The notes beneath the pieces are model-generated. The model ran no database searches, was not told where the DNA came from, and saw only the letters and a list, made by a program, of their open reading frames with translations. This document shows, piece after piece, positions 52,503 to 61,695 of a stretch of DNA of 64,000 nt (position 1 is the stretch's first letter; each line of letters starts with the position of its first letter). Position numbers and translations under genes: made by a program. Source of the DNA: Chloroflexota bacterium (GTDB taxonomy: Bacteria > Chloroflexota > Anaerolineae > J036 > Brachytrichaceae); NCBI GenBank assembly GCA_021788625.1, contig JAJYKL010000009.1, positions 1 to 64,000 on the forward strand, read 5' to 3'.

Positions 52503-53570
52503 TCAACTTGAGCTGGCGGGGTGTAAGGCGGATGCTTCTGCAGATGCCTGAGTAGATGCCGCTGAGGGGGCAATTGTTGATGCGAGTGATGCTTTGGCGG
52601 TAACCTCAATGACTGGCACCTGTGTAGTCTGAACCACCTCGTCGACGATCGTCTCAGCGGCATGCGCCTGCATCCACAGGTCGGGCTCAAGAATCAACCG
52701 ATGACTGAGTGCAGACCGGGCGAATGCTTTGACATCATCCGGGAGGACGAAGGCACGTCCCTGCATGGCCGCACCGGCACGCGCCAGCTTCAGTAATGCC
52801 AAAGCGCCGCGTGGGCTGGCGCCCACAGCCACCTGCCGGTAACCTCGCGTTCGGCGCGCCAGGTTTACGATGTAATGCTCCACGTCTGGATCCAGGTACA
52901 CTTGCTCCACCAATTGTCGGATGCGAAGCAGCCCCGGTGCGTCCGTAACGGCCACCAGGTCGAAGGCGTCGTGCTGGCGCTCGCGCCGGCGGCGCAGGAT
53001 CTCCTGTTCTTCCTCTTCGCTGGGGTATCCAACAGCCAGCTTCATGATGAAACGGTCCAGCTGCGCTTCGGGCAGGGGGAATGTGCCTTCATACTCAATC
53101 GGGTTTTGGGTGGCAATAACGACGAAAGGTTGGGGCAACGCCATCGTATCGCCTTCCAACGTTACCTGATTCTCCTGCATCGCTTCCAAAAGGGCTGACT
53201 GGGTGCGCGGTGAAGCACGGTTGATCTCATCGGCCAGGACGATATTTGCAAACAGAGGGCCTTTACGAAGCACGAAGTCATTCTGTGCACGGTTGAACAC
53301 ATAACCACCGGTGATGTCGCCAGGGAGCAGGTCGGGAGTGAACTGGATGCGGCGGAAGCTAATACCCAGAGCTGTGGCAAAGCTATTGGCAATCAACGTC
53401 TTGGCCAGACCCGGGTAGTCTTCCAGCAGCACATGCCCGCCTGCCAGCAGGGCAGCCATGATCTGCTGTAGCACGGCCTGTTTACCGACAACTGCTCGTG
53501 ACACCTGTTCAATCACACTCTTTGTAAGGGTGCCTACTTCCTGCACGTCAACGTGTGATGGTTCAATCAT
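52503..53570 (-). CDS. MoxR-family AAA+ ATPase
   Basis: The 355-residue ATPase carries Walker A-like GHVLLEDYPGLAKT, the MoxR sequence QFTPDLLPGDITGGYVFN, Walker B NIVLADEINRASPRTQSALLEAMQE, sensor 1 VIATQNPIEYEGTFPLPEAQLDRF and a C-terminal lid (KLARAGAAMQGRAFVLPDDVKA). It is a chaperone-like AAA+ for DUF58/VWA partners. After about residue 325 there is an Ala/Ser-rich tail (ASTIAPSAASTQASAEAS) that is unusual for the family. AGGA lies about 10 bases upstream of the ATG. Confidence 0.93.
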   Translation of the reverse strand: MIEPSHVDVQEVGTLTKSVIEQVSRAVVGKQAVLQQIMAALLAGGHVLLEDYPGLAKTLIANSFATALGISFRRIQFTPDLLPGDITGGYVFNRAQNDFVLRKGPLFANIVLADEINRASPRTQSALLEAMQENQVTLEGDTMALPQPFVVIATQNPIEYEGTFPLPEAQLDRFIMKLAVGYPSEEEEQEILRRRRERQHDAFDLVAVTDAPGLLRIRQLVEQVYLDPDVEHYIVNLARRTRGYRQVAVGASPRGALALLKLARAGAAMQGRAFVLPDDVKAFARSALSHRLILEPDLWMQAHAAETIVDEVVQTTQVPVIEVTAKASLASTIAPSAASTQASAEASALHPASSS

Positions 53571-53586
53571 GGGCTCGTGATTTCCT

Positions 53587-54297
53587 TTAACCTCGTAAAC
53601 TGGTTACTGGCGCTTTGTTATCGGGGTGTGGTCGGTTGACCTCCAGACCACCGCCGAGTGTTTCCAGGTAGTCGATCACCCGCTCGACCTGACGCAGGTA
53701 GCGCGAGTCGTCAGGTTTTCGCCGCTTGCCTGAGCTGAAGTGCCGGACCACACGGCGCCCATAGCGTTCCCATCGATCAGCCGGCTCGTCCGCCAACCAG
53801 TGTTGCCAATCGACAAGCAGCGAGTTCACTTCCTCAGGGACTTCCAGGGATCGGGCGCGAACACGACGCTCGACGTCATCGACTGTCTGATGATCCTGAT
53901 AGGCGATCTGCTGTACGACCAGCGCCCGCATTTCGAACGCGACACGCTCGCAAGCAAAACGGCTCTCATCCATACGGGCCAATAGGTCCTGACGTTCTTC
54001 CAGGCGCGATCGCTCAACCTGACGGGTGATGGTGCGGGTATTTTTCGCTCCTCGCTGCGACCGTATCGGTGTAATGATGAAGTGCCAGGCCACCCAGACT
54101 GCAATAGCCACCAGGAATGCCCAGTACGTCGATTGTGGGATGCTATTTACGACCAGGCTTATAAGCCATAACCCGAAGCTAAGCGGCAGCACGATATATT
54201 GCCGAACGATGTCACGCAGCAATAGCGTGGACAATGCTGATGCAAGCACCACGATCAAAACAATCACAAGTATGATCTGCCAGCGACGCGCGTTCAT
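53587..54297 (-). CDS. Membrane protein of the MoxR-DUF58 cluster
   Basis: The 236-residue protein has a membrane helix at about 5-23 (WQIILVIVLIVVLASALSTLLL) and two further segments (about 30-80). The cytoplasmic helical region has many Arg/Glu (RLEERQDLLARMDESRFACERVAFEMRAL). It sits between the DUF4129 gene and MoxR, in the same operon. I recognise no family. The ATG at 54297 is chosen over the longer ORF, which overlaps the upstream gene. Confidence 0.65.
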   Translation of the reverse strand: MNARRWQIILVIVLIVVLASALSTLLLRDIVRQYIVLPLSFGLWLISLVVNSIPQSTYWAFLVAIAVWVAWHFIITPIRSQRGAKNTRTITRQVERSRLEERQDLLARMDESRFACERVAFEMRALVVQQIAYQDHQTVDDVERRVRARSLEVPEEVNSLLVDWQHWLADEPADRWERYGRRVVRHFSSGKRRKPDDSRYLRQVERVIDYLETLGGGLEVNRPHPDNKAPVTSLRG

Positions 54298-54302
54298 AGG
54301 TC

Positions 54303-55244
54303 CTATGTTGGCAAGTTCTGCCCCGGCAGGCCTTGCCCAGCTTGGCCATGCCATAACGCATCTTCCTTCGGTGTGCGCAGAACAGTAACGAGCGCGTCCA
54401 GGCTGGTCATGGCATCCTTCTCAGCCTGGGGACCCAGCGGTTCGTGTCCATAACGCACGCGCTCGAAGAGGTCCGTCAGGTTGCGCACAGCTTCCAGGGG
54501 AACGCCTTTACCTTGCAGAGTCTGCTCAAATTCACGTGCCGTCATGGCAGGTTGCCGCTGCAGGCCACGCTCCCGTTGTAGCGTCCGGCTCATCACGCGA
54601 TAGCAGTGCAGCACCACATCACGCAAATCGCCGCCAGAACGCAGGGCGTCCATGGCATCCTGTGCCTGGTCGGCAAGGGCCTCCAGCTCCTTGTCCGAAG
54701 GGGGATGACGTCTTTTCCAGGCTCGCCATATGACGAAAGCCAGCACAGCGCTGATAAGTAAACCCACGGCAAGGCTGATGGCTACTACTGCGGTCTCGGA
54801 TGTGGATGGGTTAAACGTCGCGCCTGGGAAGGTCGGGCCAGTTGCATTGGACGGTGTAGCGGGCAGTTTCGGCTGGCTCTGGTTCTGGGTAACTACGGGC
54901 AACCGCGTATTATTTTCCAGCACCAGCAGTACGGCTATGAGCATCCCCAGGATACTCAGGTTGGCAATGAGTTTCAGCCGGCCCTCGCGTGAGAGCAGGG
55001 CATAGATGATGACCAGCGGAATGCCTGCCACGGCGGCTAGCATGATCAGTTGTATGACGGTGAGCATGGCGCCACTGCTGGGACCTGTAGCCTGGGTCCC
55101 TTGCGACGCGAAAGTCCCACTCGAACTCAGTGAAAAAGGCTGACCAGGGAGCAGTCGCAATCCACCGATGCCGATCGCCAACAACACCAGAGCGACGACC
55201 AACCCCACCACGAGATATACTTCAACGCGTTTACTCGCGTGCAT
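54303..55244 (-). CDS. DUF4129 membrane protein
   Basis: The 313-residue protein has a first helix at about 8-30, two more in the middle (about 60-110), a fourth at about 155-180, and then the DUF4129 domain in the C-terminal part (VLHCYRVMSRTLQRERGLQRQPAMTAREFEQTL, LTDLFERVRYGHEPLG). DUF4129 is found with MoxR-DUF58 and transglutaminase proteins. No transglutaminase domain is present here. It begins the operon; the start at the ATG is preferred because the longer ORF carries an extra N-terminus that reads through the intergenic region. Confidence 0.78.
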   Translation of the reverse strand: MHASKRVEVYLVVGLVVALVLLAIGIGGLRLLPGQPFSLSSSGTFASQGTQATGPSSGAMLTVIQLIMLAAVAGIPLVIIYALLSREGRLKLIANLSILGMLIAVLLVLENNTRLPVVTQNQSQPKLPATPSNATGPTFPGATFNPSTSETAVVAISLAVGLLISAVLAFVIWRAWKRRHPPSDKELEALADQAQDAMDALRSGGDLRDVVLHCYRVMSRTLQRERGLQRQPAMTAREFEQTLQGKGVPLEAVRNLTDLFERVRYGHEPLGPQAEKDAMTSLDALVTVLRTPKEDALWHGQAGQGLPGQNLPT

Positions 55245-55345
55245 CAGGACGAGTATAGGAGCGGACGGCACAACCGTCAACGGGGACCGCTCCGCCATGT
55301 ATACGATAACGATAATCGGGATAGGTTGTTTTGTGGCGAGGGAAG

Positions 55346-56140
55346 ATGATTGAGGTGCGTCGTTTGCAACCAGGTGAGGTGGCTCTTTACCGATCCATGC
55401 GGCTTCGTATGCTCGTTGATTCGCCTACTGCCTTTGGAGAATCGCTGGAACAGGCTGAGCTGAGGCCGGACACCTACTGGACAGATACGGTTGTGCGGGC
55501 TACCACTTCACCTCTGCAGGTGATTTTCATGGCATGGGATGATAGCCGGGGGTGTGGAACAGTTTCGGGGTCAATCATGTTGCCGCCTGTCCTGACTGAT
55601 GACCAGGTGGCCATTCTGTCTCGTGCGGTGACTGGTAAAAGCCCAGGCAATAATGAAATGGTGGCACTTGGAACAGCGCTGACTGAGCTGGCACAGAAGC
55701 TTGCCACACTACAGGAATCCGATCACAGACGGCTGTTCCGTTTCCTGATCCAGATGGGACTCAATTTCGCAGATGCAGCCCGCATCGTACCACCTCCACC
55801 TCCGCCTGGTTGGCACGGCGGGCCGCTGCCATTTGGTGGTCCGCCGCGTGTTACCTGTATCACCGCCCACGTCCGGGGCATGTGGGTTGATCCTGAATAT
55901 CGGCGCAAGGGTGTCGGGCGTATGTTGCTTGACACATTAATTGACTGGGCGCGAGAGCAGCACGCTGAACACATGGAACTGGGCGTGACCGAAGGGAACG
56001 AACCTGCCATTGCGCTTTATAAACGCGTGGGTTTCAAGGATAACGGTCAGCGGATGCCGTCCATGTCCAACCCCAACCTGCGTTTTTGTTTCATGGAGTG
56101 CGACATTCCGAGCGGCGCAACTACTCTGCGCCAGCATTGA
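55346..56140 (+). CDS. GNAT-family acetyltransferase with a proline-rich insertion
   Basis: The 264-residue protein has the N-terminal GNAT strand (EVRRLQPGEVALYRSMRLRML) and the acetyl-CoA motif VDPEYRRKGVGRMLLDTLIDWARE at about 185-208. A further block HMELGVTEGNEPAIALYKRVGF ends the fold. Between the first strands and the binding motif there is an unexpected segment of roughly 100 residues that includes a Pro run (VPPPPPPGWHG). GAGGGAAG lies just before the ATG. The substrate is unknown. Confidence 0.85.
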   Translation: MIEVRRLQPGEVALYRSMRLRMLVDSPTAFGESLEQAELRPDTYWTDTVVRATTSPLQVIFMAWDDSRGCGTVSGSIMLPPVLTDDQVAILSRAVTGKSPGNNEMVALGTALTELAQKLATLQESDHRRLFRFLIQMGLNFADAARIVPPPPPPGWHGGPLPFGGPPRVTCITAHVRGMWVDPEYRRKGVGRMLLDTLIDWAREQHAEHMELGVTEGNEPAIALYKRVGFKDNGQRMPSMSNPNLRFCFMECDIPSGATTLRQH

Positions 56141-56236
56141 TCTGGCTATAACATATTCCCGTTCCTACTGCTATGCTAATGAGATCCCGTGAACTACGCT
56201 ACACCAATCGAGTGTTCGTGCGATAAAGGTACTGCA

Positions 56237-57460
56237 TTAGTGAGGCCGGAGCAGAGCTTTTATCAGCTTCCAATAAGAGAAACTGTGTGGCGCAGGTTGG
56301 TCGCCCAGCACAATGCGGATCAATAGCAGCTTCAGATCCATTCGGCGTGAAGCAAGCCTCACCAGCACATTGAGCCAAAATGGGTGATGGAATGTACGGC
56401 GCACGCGATGACAGAACTCGAATAGATTCTGGTAGCGCTCGCGCAAGGCGGTGTCATATTCCTCGAAGCGTGCGGTTGAGAAGTCGGCCTGCTGGAACAT
56501 GCGAGCCAGATGTTCCGCAGCGATACGACCCGACTCTAGCGCGTAGTCAATGCCCTCACCACTCAACGGATTGACCAGTCCGGCCGCTTCGCCTACAAAG
56601 AGCGCTTGACCCATGAAGGTGGGGGCGGTGAGAAAGTCAACTCGCAGTGGGAAACCCTTTAGCTTACTGACACGCCGTGCACGTGCAAGAGTGTCGTGCA
56701 GATGTGAGTGGAGGACGAATGACTCGAACGCTTCGGTTGGTGAAGAGATGCCTCGCTGGCTGGCGTGGCCTTCAGCGAAATAGCCTGCGCCCACATTAGC
56801 CGAGCGAGGGCCAGTGGGGAATACCCAGGCATAGCCGGGCAGCCGCACCCCGTCAAAGCGCAGTTGTACCCGGTCGCAGAGCACGTTCAAGTCATCGTAA
56901 TAGGCGCGCGCGGCAACCATCGTTGGCGGCGCCTCTTGAAGTGCACCCATGCTTAGTAGTAGCCGCATGTTTGCACCCGTAGCTATTACCGCAGCGCGGG
57001 CGCTACAGGTCCACGTTTTTCTATCTTGTACACAGGTAAGGGTAACACCTGAGGTTGTGGTGGTGACGCCTGTCACATGCACGGCAGGCTCAAAGGCGGC
57101 ACCGGAAGCGAGAGCATGTTCGAGTAGGAGGTTGTCCAGCTTCAAGCGTGGTAGCACCAGCATGTAGGCATAGCGAGCATCGCGTGCTGCAACAGGAGAG
57201 GATACCGAATGACCGTCTGGCGAATAAATCTCCACACCATTGATGCGGCAGGCGATCTGAGTTAAAGGCGTGAGCAGGCCCATGTCATCCAATATGGCCA
57301 GCGCACGAGGAGTCAGCCCATCACCGCAGGTCTTGTCACGGGGGAAGGTTGCCTTATCCAGTATAAGGACACTCAGATTGTGCCGGCGGAGGTAATAGGC
57401 TGCAGCGGAACCACCCGGTCCAGCCCCGACCACCACGACATCGTACCCTGCATGTGCCAA
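56237..57460 (-). CDS. FAD-dependent oxidoreductase, geranylgeranyl reductase family
   Basis: The 407-residue flavoprotein begins VVVVGAGPGGSAAAYYLRRHNLSVLILDKA and has FPRDKTCGDGLTPRAL, a hallmark of the geranylgeranyl reductase group. The second FAD motif is ALFVGEAAGLVNPLSGEGIDYALESG. Enzymes of this group reduce isoprenoid chains of quinones, chlorophylls or lipids. Start is probably a TTG three bases after the upstream stop, which is unusual; no ATG fits. It is the second gene of an operon with the hydrophobic protein at 57462. The substrate is undetermined. Confidence 0.87.
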   Translation of the reverse strand: MAHAGYDVVVVGAGPGGSAAAYYLRRHNLSVLILDKATFPRDKTCGDGLTPRALAILDDMGLLTPLTQIACRINGVEIYSPDGHSVSSPVAARDARYAYMLVLPRLKLDNLLLEHALASGAAFEPAVHVTGVTTTTSGVTLTCVQDRKTWTCSARAAVIATGANMRLLLSMGALQEAPPTMVAARAYYDDLNVLCDRVQLRFDGVRLPGYAWVFPTGPRSANVGAGYFAEGHASQRGISSPTEAFESFVLHSHLHDTLARARRVSKLKGFPLRVDFLTAPTFMGQALFVGEAAGLVNPLSGEGIDYALESGRIAAEHLARMFQQADFSTARFEEYDTALRERYQNLFEFCHRVRRTFHHPFWLNVLVRLASRRMDLKLLLIRIVLGDQPAPHSFSYWKLIKALLRPH

Positions 57461-57461
57461 C

Positions 57462-57980
57462 TTAACTTCTGCCCTGTTGGCCAGGGTCCTGCCCCCGGTA
57501 TGAACGTGACATCATCGCTCCGCCCAGAGCGCCCAGTAGCAAACCAATAATGGGTAGCCCGGCGCCGCAGCACATGATTTGCGTCACAATAGTCGCTTGC
57601 GACAACATATCGAGGGTTAATCCCATCCCGGCAAATTGCTGCAACTGCTCGGCGGTATACATCTGGTGGATGGCCTCGTTGATGCGCTGCATGTAGTCGC
57701 TGCTACTAGACATGATGATCAGCACAGCGATGACTGCTAACGCAGCCAACAAACCGGCAATGAGCCCGGCGAGGGCGCCGGACCGCGATGCCGGCCCACG
57801 CTCAAGGTTGTCCGAGTGTCGAGCAGCCAGGTAGCCAGTGATGATCAGGCCGCCTAGTACGATGACGATACCTAACAGAAAGAGATCTGGTGAGTCTGTC
57901 ACCTGCTGCGCAGCGACGGCCAGTCCCAGCACCAGCCCGCCGATCAATCCCACGCGTAACGCGGCCCGACTCCCTGTCAT
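57462..57980 (-). CDS. Hypothetical membrane protein
   Basis: The 172-residue protein has four hydrophobic segments: VGLIGGLVLGLAVAAQQV, LFLLGIVIVLGGLIITGYLA, LAGLIAGLLAALAVIAVLIIM and a C-terminal GLPIIGLLLGALGGAMM. A soluble loop lies between the third and fourth (DYMQRINEAIHQMYTAEQLQQF). AAAGAGG lies about 7 bases before the ATG. It ends at the start of the reductase gene, with which it probably forms an operon. I recognise no family. Confidence 0.65.
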   Translation of the reverse strand: MTGSRAALRVGLIGGLVLGLAVAAQQVTDSPDLFLLGIVIVLGGLIITGYLAARHSDNLERGPASRSGALAGLIAGLLAALAVIAVLIIMSSSSDYMQRINEAIHQMYTAEQLQQFAGMGLTLDMLSQATIVTQIMCCGAGLPIIGLLLGALGGAMMSRSYRGQDPGQQGRS

Positions 57981-58138
57981 GCAGTGCCTCTTTGTATAAC
58001 CTCTTCATATTCAAACGAGTGGGGTGGCCTGTCTGGCGGAACACCTTCCGGGCGCCGTACCAGGTAACACCCCACTGGCAATGATCCAAGAGCCGATTAT
58101 AAGATGAAGCGAACCGGATGGGTGAAAAGGTGGGAACC

Positions 58139-59533
58139 CTAACGTCTTTGGAACAGATCGTCAATGGCATCAGCCAGTTGCTGCAATGTCGCGACCTGGT
58201 GCACTGCGTCACACAGCGGTGCGTAAGCCGCCATGTCGCTGTCGCCCTCCCCCCATTGATTAGGCGGTTCCGGATTCATCCAGATGATGCGCCGGGCACG
58301 CATCTTTAAATTGTTCACCAGATCCAGGCGCGGATCATTGTAGTTGTTGCGGCCATCGCCGACGAAGATCAGCGTCGTACGGCGATCCACGGTGTCCAGG
58401 TAGTTTTGACAAAATGTGCACAGGCTGTTCCCCAGGTCGGTGTTGTAGTGGCCGGGTGGGAGCTCGTGCAGCACGATCGGAATCGCTTCCTCGGGACGAT
58501 GCTCCACGAATATCAGGCTGATGTCGTGGAGGTCGTCGATGAAGGCAAAGGAACGCGCCTTGGACACCTGATCCTGCATCTCATAGACCATGCGCAGCAT
58601 AAACTCTGTTACGGGCCGCATGGACGTGGACACATCCACGATCACCGTTAACTTGGGTTTCAGGTGGTGCCGTTTGAACCTTAGCTCAAGCGGCACACCG
58701 CCATAGCGCAGGTTGTAACGGATGGTTGATTTGACGTCAAAGTCGCCCTCCCTGGCGTGCCGCATGCGCAGGGCTGCGCGGGAGCGCAGGCGTGCCACCA
58801 GACGGCGTACATGGTTACGCAATTCGTCCATTTCGGCGTCGGTAAGGGACGACAGAGGCCGGTTCATCAGATCATCGATACGCTGGCGGTGGGGGTTATC
58901 GTCGGGTTGTTGGTACATGTTCTGGCCGACGTAACGCGAAACCTGTTCGCGCATTCCCTCGGCGTTTTGCTCGACTGTGTCTTTAACCTCCTGGCGCCCC
59001 TGACTGTTCATGCCTTGCTCCTTAAGCTGCTGCATCAAGGCCTCGATGGCCTCCTGCAGTTGCTGAGGCGTCAAGCCCATCTCGCGCAGCATGCGTTGCA
59101 CCATCCATTGCTGAGCCAGCGGACTCATACGCATGTTGTGCATTGGGTTGGCAATTCCGGCTTGTTTGGAGTATTGATCCATCTGATCCTGGCTGGGCTG
59201 CTCGCCATTAGCCAGCATCCTCATCAGTTGCTGAAGCTGCTGGCGCAATTGCTGCAGGGCACGCTGGAGCTGCTCCTGCTGCTGGGGGCTGAGACCCTGG
59301 GGTTGTTGGGGCGGCTGCCCTTCACTGCCGAAGAAGTATGGGAATAAAAGCTCGAATGCCGGTACATCGGCCGGCTCTTTGATCAGGGTTGCCTTCAGCG
59401 CGTTCTTAAAGAGCTGCCGGTTATAGACACCGATGGCCTCAATGGCGTGCATCGAATCGGCTGATTCCGCCAGTGACACGCGAACACCGCGTGAGCGAAG
59501 TGCGCTAACAAACTCCACCACTCTGGTATCCAT
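58139..59533 (-). CDS. CoxE-like VWA domain protein
   Basis: The 464-residue protein has an N-terminal helical region very rich in Gln (QQEQLQRALQQLRQQLQQLMRML). Its C-terminal von Willebrand A domain carries the MIDAS motif DVSTSMRP and continues with FAFIDDLHDISLIFVEH, GHYNTDLGNSL and TTLIFVGDGRNNYNDPRLD. It matches CoxE/YeaD-type partners of MoxR ATPases, known for CO dehydrogenase maturation. The downstream AAA+ partner gene is at 59654, upstream on the same strand. There are no CO dehydrogenase genes, so its client is unknown. Confidence 0.88.
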   Translation of the reverse strand: MDTRVVEFVSALRSRGVRVSLAESADSMHAIEAIGVYNRQLFKNALKATLIKEPADVPAFELLFPYFFGSEGQPPQQPQGLSPQQQEQLQRALQQLRQQLQQLMRMLANGEQPSQDQMDQYSKQAGIANPMHNMRMSPLAQQWMVQRMLREMGLTPQQLQEAIEALMQQLKEQGMNSQGRQEVKDTVEQNAEGMREQVSRYVGQNMYQQPDDNPHRQRIDDLMNRPLSSLTDAEMDELRNHVRRLVARLRSRAALRMRHAREGDFDVKSTIRYNLRYGGVPLELRFKRHHLKPKLTVIVDVSTSMRPVTEFMLRMVYEMQDQVSKARSFAFIDDLHDISLIFVEHRPEEAIPIVLHELPPGHYNTDLGNSLCTFCQNYLDTVDRRTTLIFVGDGRNNYNDPRLDLVNNLKMRARRIIWMNPEPPNQWGEGDSDMAAYAPLCDAVHQVATLQQLADAIDDLFQRR

Positions 59534-59653
59534 TCCACTACTCTCCACCCGCAGGTTCGCATGGCACACTACCTAGACCGAGCTTCGTGCAGCATGCATC
59601 ATGGGTTAACCGTTTCCTGACCAGGGATTGAAAGTCTCTGTTGATCCGTTCTC

Positions 59654-60586
59654 CTAACGTAAACCCATATCGCGGCTGTGACTGCTGCTTCCACTGCTGA
59701 GTGCATGGCGTGCACGCTGGATGTCGCTCTGGTGCTTCAAGATGACCGTCAGTGTATCGTTGAGTGTCTTCTCATCGAGATGCCTGGCGTTGATCGAGAC
59801 CAGTGCCTTGGCCCAATCCACGGTTTCGGCGACACTGGGGGCTTTCTTGAGGTCAAGCTGACGCAGGCGCTGTACGATATCCACCACCTGCTTGACCACC
59901 AGCGGGTTCAGATTCGGGACACGCATTTTTACGATACTTAGTTCCGTGTCCATGGTGGGATAGTCAATGTACAGGTAGAGCGCGCGGCGCTTGAGCGCCT
60001 CGGACAACTCGCGCGTGTTATTGCTGGTGAGCACCACCATCGGTTGGATTTTGGCTTTCACGGTGCCAATCTCCGGGACACTGACCTGGAAGTCACTAAG
60101 GATCTCCAGCAAGAAAGCCTCGAACTCTGCATCGGCGCGATCAATTTCATCAATCAGCAGCACGACAGGCTGGTCACTCATGAGCGCGCGGAGTAAGGGG
60201 CGGGGCAGCAGGAAGCGCATGGAGAAGAAAACATTTTCCTCATTGGCCAGTTTATCGGCGGCGTCGGTCAGGCTGGAGGCGCCTCCCATCACTTCAGAGA
60301 GCTTGTCACGTAGCAGTTGTGTATACAACATCTGCTTGGAATACTCCCACTCATAGAGCGCCTTTGCTTCATCCAGACCTTCGTAGCATTGCAGGCGAAT
60401 GAGATTGCGCCCCGAAGCCCCTGCCCAGGCCTTGGCAAGTTCCGTTTTACCCACGCCGGCTGGTCCTTCGGCGAGGATGGGTTTACCCATGCGCTCCGCC
60501 AGGAACACGGCGGTGGATATCTCGTCGGAGGCGATATATTGCTGACTGCACAATCCGTCGGTGACGTCGGAAACCTGACTAAACAT
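59654..60586 (-). CDS. CoxD-like MoxR AAA+ ATPase
   Basis: The 310-residue ATPase has Walker A ILAEGPAGVGKTELAKAWA, Walker B VVLLIDEIDRADAEFEAFLLE, sensor 1 VVLTSNNTRELSEALKRRALYLYIDYP, and a C-terminal helical part. It is the CoxD type (RLQCYEGLDEAKALYEWEYSKQML) and belongs with the CoxE-like gene 120 bases downstream. A separate MoxR at 52503 has a different consensus, so the window contains two distinct MoxR modules. Confidence 0.9.
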   Translation of the reverse strand: MFSQVSDVTDGLCSQQYIASDEISTAVFLAERMGKPILAEGPAGVGKTELAKAWAGASGRNLIRLQCYEGLDEAKALYEWEYSKQMLYTQLLRDKLSEVMGGASSLTDAADKLANEENVFFSMRFLLPRPLLRALMSDQPVVLLIDEIDRADAEFEAFLLEILSDFQVSVPEIGTVKAKIQPMVVLTSNNTRELSEALKRRALYLYIDYPTMDTELSIVKMRVPNLNPLVVKQVVDIVQRLRQLDLKKAPSVAETVDWAKALVSINARHLDEKTLNDTLTVILKHQSDIQRARHALSSGSSSHSRDMGLR

Positions 60587-60720
60587 ATCTATCTCTTTCC
60601 TTGATTATCCAATACCCCCTGACTCGTTACCTATGGATTATCGCAACGCAATATAAGCGTATGCTGAGACGCCAAGACGGCGCTGCCAGCAATTGACTTA
60701 CCCCTGCCGGTTGGCTGTGG

Positions 60721-60848
60721 TACAATCCGGCGCGGCCTACGGGTCACTAATATTACACATGCGGCCGGATGGATGCAGCCTGTCGCGCTGGACGGATGCC
60801 CGGCGTGATCTGCCACCAAATGATGACCGCAGAGGAAAAAGGAGAAAT
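60721..60848 (+). promoter_or_regulatory. rpsB promoter region and long 5' leader
   Basis: TACAAT at 60721-60726 is a -10 candidate; TTGACT lies 22 bases upstream, which is too far for a standard pair, so the -35 is uncertain. The RNA would have a leader of roughly 115 bases before the AAAGGAG site of rpsB. Ribosomal-protein leaders of this length are often autoregulatory, but no structure was proven here. Confidence 0.35.
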
Positions 60849-61694
60849 ATGCCTGCTGTACCCATGAAGTCACTCCTGGAAACAGGTGTGCACTTTGGCC
60901 ATCGCACCAAGCGATGGAATCCCAAGATGAAGCCGTACATCTTCACCGAGCGGAACGGTGTTCACATCATCGACCTGCAACAGACCATTACTGCCATCGA
61001 CACGGCTGCCAACCTGATTCGCGATATCGTTTCCAAGGGCGGCTCGGTTTTGTTTATTGGCACCAAGAGGCAGGCGCAGGAACCGATCTCCTTGCAGGCG
61101 CAACGTGCCGGCCAACCCTTCATCACAGAACGTTTCCTGGGCGGCACCCTCACCAATTGGCGCACCATCAAGTCTCGTCTCGACCGACTGGCCGAGCTGG
61201 AAGCCATGAAAGAACGCGGTGAATTCGAGCGCTTCACCAAGAAAGAAGGTTTGCTGCGCACGCGCGAGATCGACAAATTAAACCGCCGCATGGGGGGTAT
61301 CAAGGCACTGCGACGTTTGCCCGACGCGCTGTTTATCGTGGATGTGTGCCGCGAAGCGAATGCCATCAAAGAGGCGAATAAGTTAAATGTGCCCGTCATT
61401 GCGATGGTGGACACCAACTGCGACCCCGACGGTGTAGACTATGTCATCCCGGCCAACGACGATGCCATCCGTGCGATCAAACTGATCGTGGAGGCGATGG
61501 CAAATGCTGCATTGGAAGGGCTGGCCTTACGTAAGGGCGGTGAAGGAGAAGGCGGTGAGCCAGTTGTGGAGACCGAGCGCCAGCAACTGGGCGAGGAGAC
61601 ACTGGAGCGGATCCGTGCAGGCGAGCTTAAAGTAGAAGACGAATCGGTTTTGCGGTCCTTTGACCCGGGTCTGGACGACAGCGAAGGAGCTTGA
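60849..61694 (+). CDS. rpsB: Ribosomal protein S2
   Basis: The 281-residue protein of the small ribosomal subunit starts [25 protein letters not shown]. It has [66 protein letters not shown] and an acidic C-terminal extension ([20 protein letters not shown]). The ATG at 60849 follows AAAGGAG; the longer ORF is its leader. It begins the conserved rpsB-tsf-pyrH-frr-uppS block. Confidence 0.97.
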   Translation: MPAVPMKSLLETGVHFGHRTKRWNPKMKPYIFTERNGVHIIDLQQTITAIDTAANLIRDIVSKGGSVLFIGTKRQAQEPISLQAQRAGQPFITERFLGGTLTNWRTIKSRLDRLAELEAMKERGEFERFTKKEGLLRTREIDKLNRRMGGIKALRRLPDALFIVDVCREANAIKEANKLNVPVIAMVDTNCDPDGVDYVIPANDDAIRAIKLIVEAMANAALEGLALRKGGEGEGGEPVVETERQQLGEETLERIRAGELKVEDESVLRSFDPGLDDSEGA

Positions 61695-61695
61695 C

